Positions 7,399 to 13,480 of a DNA stretch of 13,480 bases are shown here, piece by piece. Each line of letters opens with the position of its first letter. Positions within the stretch are counted from its first letter, which is position 1. This DNA is from an uncultured Bacteroidales bacterium. GTDB lineage: Bacteria; Bacteroidota; Bacteroidia; Bacteroidales; Muribaculaceae. The translations under genes and the position numbers were made by a program. The stretch is from NCBI GenBank assembly GCA_900549375.1, contig URNY01000071.1, positions 1 through 13,480 on the forward strand. Reading direction: 5' to 3'. The notes under the pieces were generated by a model. It ran no database searches. It was given only the letters and a program-made list of their open reading frames with translations, and had not been told where the DNA came from.

Positions 7399-10300
7399 TC
7401 AATGCAGCTGATGGAACACGGGACGCATCATGAAGGTGAATGTATAGTCGCCGTAGGGGATGCGGTATTTCTCAAGCGGCATCGCTCCCCAGCTGTTCTC
7501 GCAGGCCAGACCCATCTGCACTTTATCGATCAGCAGGTTGGTATATCCGGCTTTGGCGATTTCGGGCGAGTGGGTAGCCCCTTTGTTCGGACCGCCGTCG
7601 AGACTTTCGATAGAATAATCGAGAGCTGATGCCGAGAAAGGCTGAGCAGCCGTGAACTCAAGACCGTTGCCGGCTACGTTCAGTTGTTTCCAATAGCGGA
7701 TATCGGTCTTCGTACCTGTCTCCTGGGGACGCACATAGGGATAGAACTGGTCGGCTACCTTCTGGTTGTAGACGCCGAGGAAGGTGGAATGATTGCGGTC
7801 GGAATAGTTCTCTATCGGGCCGCGGCCATAATACTGGATATCGCTGAATGCGGCGGGCATCTGCATCTGCATGCCGAAGCGGAACATCTCCGAAACTTTG
7901 GCATTCTTGTCGGCCTTCATCGATTCGGTGACTTTCACCACTCCCTCGCCATTGATCTCATAGGTCAGGGCAAGCTCAGCCTTCACGCCGGGCATCTCAT
8001 AGTTCGCCTCGACAACGGCCACGTCCCCGCGCATCTCCGATTTCAGAGATTTGAGTTTCATCTCCGGATTCTTCCATGCGGCATATTTATTCTGCAGACC
8101 GGCGCCATAATCGTTGTCGGTCGGAGCGCGCCAGAAGTTGGGAGTAAGTGCTCCCTCCTCTTTGATGAATTCCATGCCTTTCACCTCATAGCGGTTCATG
8201 AAACCGTTTTCGCGGTTGAAGCGGATGTTGAAATCGGATCCCTTAACGGTGACATACCATTCATGATTATCCACAATCTGAGGTTTGACAACAGTGACGT
8301 TGGGATTCTTTTCAGACGCCATATCCAATGCGGCGGGAGCGGAAGCGGTCAGCGCTATCTGAGCTTTTGCAACGCAGTGGCCCGAGGGCAGCAATCCTTC
8401 GGTATGGCGCAGACGGTAATAGACATCGAGCAGCCATTCCCCCTCTCCGGAGATCTCGCCGTAAGGGATTGTGACCTGCGCCGTCTTGCCGGGAGCTACA
8501 TCGAGACGGTCGATGCGGCCGTCGCGCACGGGCACGCCGTTGTTCAGGAGCACCCATTCGAGATCTATGTCGGAAAGATCGCGGAAGAAGTTCTCGTTAT
8601 AAACGTTGAACTTGAAATTCTGCAGCTCGGCCGGAGTGGTCCAGATGTTCTGATAGTAATAGGCCACTTCATCGGCGTGGGGGTTGGGAACGCGGTCGGG
8701 ATTCACAAGACCGTTCACGCAGAAGTTGCCGTCGGTGGCGTCATAATCGTTGAAATCGCCGCCATAGCCTAAGATCTCGACTCCGTTCTTTCCTTTGGTG
8801 CGGATTGCCTGGTCCACAAAGTCCCAGATAAAACCGCCCTGAAGGTTCGGATACTCGCGAATCAAGTCCCAATATTCCTTGAAACCGCCTTCCGAATTAC
8901 CCATGGCGTGGGCATATTCGCATTGGATAAGGGGTTTGTCGGAGGGTTTCTCCTTGGCATATTTCTCTGTGGATTTGTAGCCGTAATACATCGGGCAGAA
9001 CACGTCTGTCAGTCCCTCCATGCCGGCGCGCTCATACTGCACGGGACGGCTTTGATCCATCGATTTCACAAGTTTGTAGGCTGCCTCGAAGTTGGGGCCG
9101 TAGCCGGCCTCGTTGCCGAGACTCCAGAAGATGATGGAGGGATGATTGAAATTGCGGGCTACGTTGCGCTCGTTGCGCTCAAGGTGCGCTTTGGCATAGC
9201 GGGGTTCTTTGGCAAGCGTCTTCTCTTTATAGCCCATGCCGTGGCTCTCGATATTGGCCTCGGCCACTACATAGATGCCATACTTGTCGCAAAGCTCATA
9301 CCAGAGGTCGTCGTCGGGATAATGGCATGTGCGCACGGCGTTGATATTGAGCTTTTTCATGAGCTGGATATCCTGAAGCATACGCTCCGGCGACACTACA
9401 TATCCTCCATCGGGATCGAGCTCATGACGGTTGGCGCCTTTGAAAAGCACGGGCTTGCCGTTCACCAGCACCTGGCCGTTTTTGATCTCTATCTTGCGGA
9501 AACCGACATTGACGGGAATCACTTCGTCGCTTCCCTCCATGCGTGCGGTAAGTTTGTAGAGATAAGGAGTCTCGGCAGTCCATTTCGAAGGGGAAGCCAC
9601 ATTCATGCGGGTCTTTCCGCTCTTGGTGGCGCGGGCCTTGGCCACTTCATTTCCCTCGGCATCTGTCAGCACGAGCTCCACGGGCGAAGCGCCCTTAAGG
9701 GTGAGGTCGATGTCGAGAACGCCGTTCTGATAGTTGTCGGTAAGGTCGGGCGTCACGCGGATATCGGCAATGCGTTTCTTGTCGCGGGCATAGAGATAGC
9801 AGTCGCGGCCCACTCCGCAGAGGCGGAAGAAATCCTGATCCTCAAGATAGCTTCCATCGCACCAGCGGAACACCTGAAAACATATCAGGTTCTCTTTCCC
9901 GGGAACGAGGTATGAAGTGAGGTCGAACTCGGCCTCGAGTTTGCTGTCCTCGTTATAGCCCACATATCGGCCGTTGACCCAAAGATAGATATTGGAAGTC
10001 ACCGACCCGAAGTGGGCGAATATATCCTTCCCTTTCCAATTGGCGGGCACTTTTATCTCGCGGCGGTAGGTGCCGACATGGTTCTGGCTGTCGGGCACCG
10101 TGGGCGGAGTGCGACCGAAGAAGTTGCGCCATGCGTAGCCGGTGTTGACGTAGATGGGCGAGCCATAGCCGTTCACCTCCCATATTCCGGGAACGGGCAT
10201 CGTGCCCCAGCTGCCGTCGTTGAAATCCTTTTTCCAGAAATCCACGGGGCGCGCGGAGGCATCGTTCACCCAGTTGAATTTCCAGATGCCGTTAAGGCTG

Positions 10301-10491
10301 AGATAATTCGAGGAAGCCTTACGGTCCATGCCGTTCAGAGCCGTCTCTCCGCTGCGGTAGGCGAAATTCTGCGCGCGCATCGGCGAACGGTTCACGGCAT
10401 TGACCTCCGGATTCTTCCATTCGGTGAAGCTCTGCGCCGAAGCCGCCAGCGTAGCCGCGCCGAATAATGTAAAAATCAGAAATCGATTCAT
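7399..10491 (-). CDS. Exported beta-galactosidase, glycoside hydrolase family 2 (LacZ-like, large form)
   Basis: This enzyme hydrolyses terminal beta-galactosides with retention of configuration. It has 1030 residues, the size of full five-domain LacZ-type enzymes. A signal peptide (1-19, ending SA before Q20) without a lipobox cysteine indicates a soluble periplasmic protein. In order: galactose-binding jelly roll (about 60-240), Ig-like domain (about 245-335), TIM barrel (about 340-625), a second Ig-like domain, and the C-terminal beta-sandwich small domain (about 750-1020). The acid/base is E461 in WSLGNEAGYG and the nucleophile E525 in LIQCEYAHAMGNS, with RTCHYP at 387-392 in the barrel. 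It lies 43 bp downstream of the methyltransferase gene with no clear promoter of its own, so it is probably co-transcribed. No SusC/SusD pair lies in the window; the natural substrate (lactose, or galactosides of host or plant glycans) is unknown. Confidence 0.93.
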   Translation of the reverse strand: MNRFLIFTLFGAATLAASAQSFTEWKNPEVNAVNRSPMRAQNFAYRSGETALNGMDRKASSNYLSLNGIWKFNWVNDASARPVDFWKKDFNDGSWGTMPVPGIWEVNGYGSPIYVNTGYAWRNFFGRTPPTVPDSQNHVGTYRREIKVPANWKGKDIFAHFGSVTSNIYLWVNGRYVGYNEDSKLEAEFDLTSYLVPGKENLICFQVFRWCDGSYLEDQDFFRLCGVGRDCYLYARDKKRIADIRVTPDLTDNYQNGVLDIDLTLKGASPVELVLTDAEGNEVAKARATKSGKTRMNVASPSKWTAETPYLYKLTARMEGSDEVIPVNVGFRKIEIKNGQVLVNGKPVLFKGANRHELDPDGGYVVSPERMLQDIQLMKKLNINAVRTCHYPDDDLWYELCDKYGIYVVAEANIESHGMGYKEKTLAKEPRYAKAHLERNERNVARNFNHPSIIFWSLGNEAGYGPNFEAAYKLVKSMDQSRPVQYERAGMEGLTDVFCPMYYGYKSTEKYAKEKPSDKPLIQCEYAHAMGNSEGGFKEYWDLIREYPNLQGGFIWDFVDQAIRTKGKNGVEILGYGGDFNDYDATDGNFCVNGLVNPDRVPNPHADEVAYYYQNIWTTPAELQNFKFNVYNENFFRDLSDIDLEWVLLNNGVPVRDGRIDRLDVAPGKTAQVTIPYGEISGEGEWLLDVYYRLRHTEGLLPSGHCVAKAQIALTASAPAALDMASEKNPNVTVVKPQIVDNHEWYVTVKGSDFNIRFNRENGFMNRYEVKGMEFIKEEGALTPNFWRAPTDNDYGAGLQNKYAAWKNPEMKLKSLKSEMRGDVAVVEANYEMPGVKAELALTYEINGEGVVKVTESMKADKNAKVSEMFRFGMQMQMPAAFSDIQYYGRGPIENYSDRNHSTFLGVYNQKVADQFYPYVRPQETGTKTDIRYWKQLNVAGNGLEFTAAQPFSASALDYSIESLDGGPNKGATHSPEIAKAGYTNLLIDKVQMGLACENSWGAMPLEKYRIPYGDYTFTFMMRPVFHQLH

Positions 10492-10534
10492 GCTGTTATT
10501 TGTGTTGTTGGTTAATTGTTATCTGCGTAAGTCT

Positions 10535-11335
10535 TCAATGCTTCGTGAGTTCCCAGAATGCCACTGCCGAGGCCGCGGCAACATTCAGCGAATCTACACC
10601 TCGAGCCATCGGTATCTTCACCACATAATCGGCTCCGAGGATTTTTCTTTCTGCGAGTCCGTCACCCTCCGTACCCATTATCATGGCGAGTCTCGGCTCC
10701 TGTTTGAGTCTCGGATCGTCAAGGCTTATCGAGTCATGGCGCAAGGCCATGGCCACGGTCTTGAAACCGGCCTCGCGCAGTCGTCGCTCGGGGTTGGCGG
10801 TCATCGTCCATGGTATTAGAAACACCGTACCCATCGATACTCTCACTGCACGCCTGTTCAGCGGGTCGCAACAATCGTCGGAAAGGACAACTGCATCAAT
10901 CCCCAATGCGGCCGCCGAGCGGAATATGGCGCCGATGTTGGTTGTGTCGCAGACGCCGTCGAGCACTGCCACCCGCGACGCGCCTTCGAGAACCTCCTCA
11001 AGACTTTTCGGTTTCGGTCGGCGGAACGCACAGAGCACTCCGCGTGTCAGCGTATAGCCCGTCAGCGAAGCGAGCAGCGCCCGGGAACCGGTGAAAACCG
11101 GAACCTCCTCCCCTATGCGTTCGATGATGGAGGCGGCATCCCCTCGGATATGCCGTTGTTCGCAGAGCAACGACACAGGAGTATAACCCGCCCGCAAGGC
11201 AACATCTATCACCTTCGGACTCTCGGCAATAAACACTCCCTGCTCCGGATTGAGGTCGTTACGCAACTGCGCCTCGGTGAGCGAAGCGAAAACTTCTGTG
11301 CCCGGATGGTCAAGTCGGTCAATCTCGACTATCAT
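10535..11335 (-). CDS. SPOUT (TrmH/SpoU) family RNA 2'-O-methyltransferase
   Basis: The protein probably methylates a ribose in rRNA or tRNA using S-adenosylmethionine. The 266 residues comprise an N-terminal substrate-binding part (about 1-110, with the LTEAQLRNDLNPEQGVFIAE-like opening of this group) and a C-terminal knotted SPOUT domain (about 120-262). All three SPOUT motifs are present: TNIGAIFR (N133 and R139), GTEGDG at 221-226, and SLNVAAASA from 249. It follows the secreted-protein gene by 14 bp and precedes the beta-galactosidase by 43 bp on the same strand. The target nucleotide cannot be told from sequence: RlmB-type 23S rRNA and TrmH-type tRNA enzymes share these motifs. Confidence 0.92.
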   Translation of the reverse strand: MIVEIDRLDHPGTEVFASLTEAQLRNDLNPEQGVFIAESPKVIDVALRAGYTPVSLLCEQRHIRGDAASIIERIGEEVPVFTGSRALLASLTGYTLTRGVLCAFRRPKPKSLEEVLEGASRVAVLDGVCDTTNIGAIFRSAAALGIDAVVLSDDCCDPLNRRAVRVSMGTVFLIPWTMTANPERRLREAGFKTVAMALRHDSISLDDPRLKQEPRLAMIMGTEGDGLAERKILGADYVVKIPMARGVDSLNVAAASAVAFWELTKH

Positions 11336-11349
11336 TTATTCTCGCTAAT

Positions 11350-12126
11350 TTATCGACGATATCTCTTCTCTACCTTGTCACCCTTGCGGACTATGTATAA
11401 TCCCGTGGCAGGCTCACCTGAAAGTTTTATTCCGGCGATATCAAAATATTCCGGCTCTGTTTCATCGTCCGACACGATCATATCCGCCACAGTCGAGAAA
11501 TCGCCGTTGGGAGTCGTTCCGTCATAATAAATGCGAAGCCCCAAAAGCTGAACCGCACTTGATTTTTTGTCTGATGGATTTATGGTTATGGTGAGTTCTT
11601 TCAATGGCTCGGCAGGAGTGATTGCCGAGGATACTACGCGGGGAAATCCGGAAGGATTCTTCAGTTGCTCGGCAAGCTCCTCTTTCGTTTTTGCGAAATT
11701 AATTCCATTAATAAGTTCTCCGAAGTCAGGAACATCCACAGGTTTACCGTTTACCGTCAGCGTTGCAGGCGTGTTCGTCTTCATTGTTCCGACACCGATT
11801 AAATGCAACCGTGTGACGTTCAGAAATTCAGCACCGCTGAACGTAAAGCGGACAACTGCGCGACCGGGGTTTGATTCGCTGTAATCGGCAGTCAGGGTGA
11901 TTCCGGGGCGTCCGTTCGTTAGCGACACGCCCTCGCATTCGATGCTTCCTACCATTTCAGATCCGGCGCCGAGCAGTTTCATGGCATCGGCTCCCGAACA
12001 GTTTTTGTTGGCCGAAGCAGGTATTGACGCGTCAAAAGCCACAAGCTTGTTTTCAACAGCCTGCGCGCTCCAAACAGATGACATTAAAACAGAAAAAGCG
12101 AGCAGAGTCCCTCGAGTTTTTTTCAT
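11350..12126 (-). CDS. Secreted beta-rich protein of unknown function with a Bacteroidota-type C-terminal tail
   Basis: I do not recognise a named family for the body of this 258-residue protein. It opens with a clear signal peptide (MKKTRGTLLAFSVLMSSVWS, cleavage after AQA at 21-23). The mature part looks largely beta-stranded and may form one or two sandwich modules (about 27-110 and 150-205), joined by a short helical segment around 128-145. The last 35 residues (YFDIAGIKL, then GLYIVRKGDKVEKRYRR) resemble the short C-terminal tails of many secreted Bacteroidota proteins, distantly like the type IX secretion sorting domain. Whether the tail is a sorting signal here is unknown; the usual outer-membrane export genes are not in the window. 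It is first in a three-gene minus-strand group and has a candidate promoter at 12156-12187. Confidence 0.8.
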   Translation of the reverse strand: MKKTRGTLLAFSVLMSSVWSAQAVENKLVAFDASIPASANKNCSGADAMKLLGAGSEMVGSIECEGVSLTNGRPGITLTADYSESNPGRAVVRFTFSGAEFLNVTRLHLIGVGTMKTNTPATLTVNGKPVDVPDFGELINGINFAKTKEELAEQLKNPSGFPRVVSSAITPAEPLKELTITINPSDKKSSAVQLLGLRIYYDGTTPNGDFSTVADMIVSDDETEPEYFDIAGIKLSGEPATGLYIVRKGDKVEKRYRR

Positions 12127-12142
12127 GACTTAGAAGTTGTTT

Positions 12143-12174
12143 AAACTAATTTACGTAAAATTACGAATTAGTTT
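12143..12174. promoter_or_regulatory. 32-bp interrupted inverted repeat overlapping the -7 element, candidate operator
   Basis: AAACTAATT (12143-12151) is matched by AATTAGTTT (12166-12174), and inside them CGTAA (12154-12158) is matched by TTACG (12161-12165), leaving only two unpaired bases on one side and AA in the centre. That is 14 paired positions in 32 bp. It covers the predicted -7 element and start of the minus-strand promoter, the place where a repressor would act. It ends about 16 bp before the start codon of the secreted-protein gene. Confidence 0.45.
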
Positions 12175-12187
12175 CCGTCCCCGCAAA
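12156..12187 (-). promoter_or_regulatory. Probable promoter of the secreted protein - methyltransferase - beta-galactosidase group
   Basis: On the minus strand there is TTTG (12187-12184), a 20-bp spacer and TAATTTTA (12163-12156), which differs from the Bacteroidota consensus TAnnTTTG only in the last base. Transcription would begin near 12151, giving a leader of about 25 nucleotides. Confidence 0.5.
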
Positions 12188-12220
12188 CCTCCCGCGAAAA
12201 AAATGAAATTTGGCTTATTC

Positions 12221-12252
12221 TTTCATCTGCTTGAAAGTTTTTAGTAACTTCG
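12221..12252 (+). promoter_or_regulatory. Possible promoter of the permease gene
   Basis: TAACTTCG (12245-12252) differs from the -7 consensus TAnnTTTG in one base, and TTTC (12221-12224), 20 bp upstream, is a one-mismatch version of TTTG. The transcript would begin near 12257, after the A of the upstream in-frame ATG at 12255, which favours the ATG at 12297 as the real start. Confidence 0.4.
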
Positions 12253-12253
12253 C

Positions 12254-12285
12254 GATGAATTTCTCAAAAGATGAATTTCTCAAAC
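12254..12285 (+). repeat. Tandem duplication of 16 bp in the permease leader
   Basis: GATGAATTTCTCAAAA (12254-12269) is followed immediately by GATGAATTTCTCAAAC (12270-12285), 15 of 16 identical. Each copy carries an ATG. The first, at 12255, is in frame with the permease and would add 14 residues; the second, at 12271, opens a nine-codon frame whose TGA (12298-12300) overlaps the permease ATG at 12297. Confidence 0.9.
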
Positions 12286-12296
12286 GAAACCGAATT

Positions 12297-13480
12297 ATGA
12301 GGTATCCCCTATTTTTGGCGCGAAAACTTTCGCTCTCGTCGGGCGGCCGCAGAAGCTCGCCGGCGGTCAGGGTCGCGGTCACTGCCGTGGCGCTGTCGGT
12401 GGGCGTGATGATTGCCGCCATCGCGATAGTGCTCGGTTTCAAGCGGGAGATTCGCGAAAAGGTGATCGGCTTCAACTCCCATATCACTCTTTACGCCGTG
12501 CCCGACAGCGAGGAGGGTTCAAACCTGATAACACTCACCCCTACCCTCCGCAATGTGCTCGATGAATCTGGATTCATCACAGGATACTCTCTTGAGGCTT
12601 CGATACCCGCCATCCTCAAGACCACCGATAATTTCAAGGGCGTTTACCTCAAAAGCGCCCAAAGCCGCCACACTCTCGACTTCCTGCGTTCCAATGCCGA
12701 GGAGGGCGCAGTGCCCGATTTCTCCAAGCCGGGCAACGACTTGAAAATCGCCGTCTCTCGCATCGCCGCCGACCAGCTCGCCCTTAAGGCCGGCGACAAG
12801 ATCGACACCTATTTCATGACAGGCGACATCCGCGTGCGCCGTCTCGAAATCGCGGCCGTTTTCAACTCCCATTTCGACTCATACGACGATATCTATATCT
12901 ATGGCCCCCTCCCGCTGATTCAGCAACTCGGAGAAATCTCAGCAACACAAGGAACTTCGATAGCTGTGACTGTGGATAATTTCCGGAATGTCGAGGAATA
13001 CTCGGCGGAGCTCCAGCATCGGCTCGACGAAGCCTCGGCCTCGGGGCTACTCTACCGCCAATACCGCGTTGACAACGCCCGCTCGCAGGGAGCAGGCTTT
13101 TTCCACTGGCTCGCTCTTCTCGACACGAATGTGGCCGTGGTGCTCGTGCTCATGACGTTTGTGGCATGCATTACCCTCATCTCAGGAATGCTCATCATCA
13201 TCCTCGACAAGAAGAATTTCATCGGTCTGCTGCGCTCGCTCGGGGCATCGGTAAAGGGCGTAAGGCGAGTCTTTATCCTTATGGCCGTGCGGATTGCGAT
13301 TGCCGGTCTGCTGATAGGCAACATCGCCACACTCTGCTTGCTCGCCGCGCAGAAGCGCTGGCATTTCCTGCGCCTCGACCCCGATTCCTACTATATCGAC
13401 TTCGTGCCCGTGGAGCTTGACTGGACAGCTTTTGCCATCCTTGACATAGCCACCGTCGCCATTGTCTATCTCTGCCTGAT
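12297..13480 (+). CDS. ABC transporter permease of the FtsX/LolC-LolE family, 3' end beyond the window
   Basis: The reading frame is open for 394 codons and leaves the window without a stop; family members are around 400-420 residues, so only a short piece is missing. It has the expected plan: a first membrane helix (about 25-48, with ALSVGVMIAAIAIVLGF), a large periplasmic domain (about 50-270), then helices at about 276-302, 323-351 and 376-394. The DKKNFIGLLRSLGAS segment after helix two is the cytoplasmic coupling stretch of this family, and YYIDFVPVELDW before the last helix is typical of LolC/LolE-like proteins. In such systems two permease units and a LolD-type ATPase release lipoproteins from the inner membrane; that role is an inference, since no ATPase gene is in view. 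No Shine-Dalgarno is seen. I chose 12297 over the in-frame ATG at 12255 because the protein then starts MRYPLFLARKL, like its relatives, and because of the promoter position. Confidence 0.85.
   Translation, partial: MRYPLFLARKLSLSSGGRRSSPAVRVAVTAVALSVGVMIAAIAIVLGFKREIREKVIGFNSHITLYAVPDSEEGSNLITLTPTLRNVLDESGFITGYSLEASIPAILKTTDNFKGVYLKSAQSRHTLDFLRSNAEEGAVPDFSKPGNDLKIAVSRIAADQLALKAGDKIDTYFMTGDIRVRRLEIAAVFNSHFDSYDDIYIYGPLPLIQQLGEISATQGTSIAVTVDNFRNVEEYSAELQHRLDEASASGLLYRQYRVDNARSQGAGFFHWLALLDTNVAVVLVLMTFVACITLISGMLIIILDKKNFIGLLRSLGASVKGVRRVFILMAVRIAIAGLLIGNIATLCLLAAQKRWHFLRLDPDSYYIDFVPVELDWTAFAILDIATVAIVYLCL

Noticed and set aside
10492..10534. Separate promoter for beta-galactosidase
   Set aside because: The 43-bp gap contains no TAnnTTTG-like element on the minus strand at a sensible distance; read-through from the methyltransferase gene is simpler.
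7399..12126. Polysaccharide utilisation locus
   Set aside because: Only one glycoside hydrolase is present; there is no SusC, SusD, hybrid two-component regulator or anti-sigma/sigma pair within the window.
12255..12296. Upstream in-frame ATG as the permease start
   Set aside because: The predicted transcription start lies at or after this codon, and the 14 extra polar residues are not typical before the RYPLFLARKL opening of these permeases. It is kept only as an alternative.
12215..12487. 90-residue minus-strand frame opposite the start of the permease
   Set aside because: It lies across the leader and first membrane helix of a gene with clear family features, and its translation shows no recognisable domain.
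1..13480. CRISPR array, transposon, prophage, tRNA or rRNA
   Set aside because: No array of regularly spaced repeats, transposase or integrase motifs, terminal inverted repeats, or tRNA/rRNA signature stretches were seen on either strand.

Overview
The window reads as chromosomal DNA of a Bacteroidota bacterium, most likely order Bacteroidales and plausibly a gut Muribaculaceae-like lineage. The clues are promoter-like sites of the Bacteroidota type (TTTG, about 20 bp, TAnnTTTG), no clear Shine-Dalgarno sequences, a Bacteroidota-style porin, a large secreted GH2 beta-galactosidase, and a secreted protein with a short C-terminal tail typical of this phylum. The family assignment is an inference from gene content and cannot be proven from this stretch alone.

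Layout from left to right. Positions 1-187 hold no supportable gene but contain three consecutive hairpins; 188-243 is a long terminator hairpin. From 5931 down to 284, on the minus strand, runs a complete glycine cleavage operon in the order gcvT-gcvH-gcvPA-gcvPB-lpdA, with junctions that overlap by 8 bp or leave 1-23 bp. Together the five genes encode T, H, split P (two subunits) and L proteins: glycine + THF + NAD+ gives methylene-THF + CO2 + NH3 + NADH. The operon starts from a well-formed promoter at 5960-5991, back to back with an equally well-formed promoter at 6069-6101 that drives a single porin-like outer-membrane gene (6156-7316, plus). Between the two promoters lie two perfect palindromes, candidate operators. 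A bidirectional terminator (7342-7374) separates the porin from the convergent minus-strand group.

The second minus-strand group (12126 down to 7399) reads: secreted protein of unknown function, SPOUT-family RNA 2'-O-methyltransferase, then a 1030-residue exported beta-galactosidase. A weaker promoter overlapping an inverted repeat lies in front of it. Diverging from it on the plus strand is a LolC/LolE-like ABC transporter permease, cut off by the right edge; its leader holds a 16-bp tandem duplication that creates extra start codons.

Most of the window is ordinary housekeeping and carbohydrate metabolism. I do not see a defence system, mobile element, CRISPR array, tRNA or rRNA, and I do not see strong evidence for a wholly new system. 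The items most worth a second look are the complete single-operon glycine cleavage system with a divided P-protein, the palindromes in the two divergent intergenic regions, the duplicated leader of the permease gene and the structured left edge.
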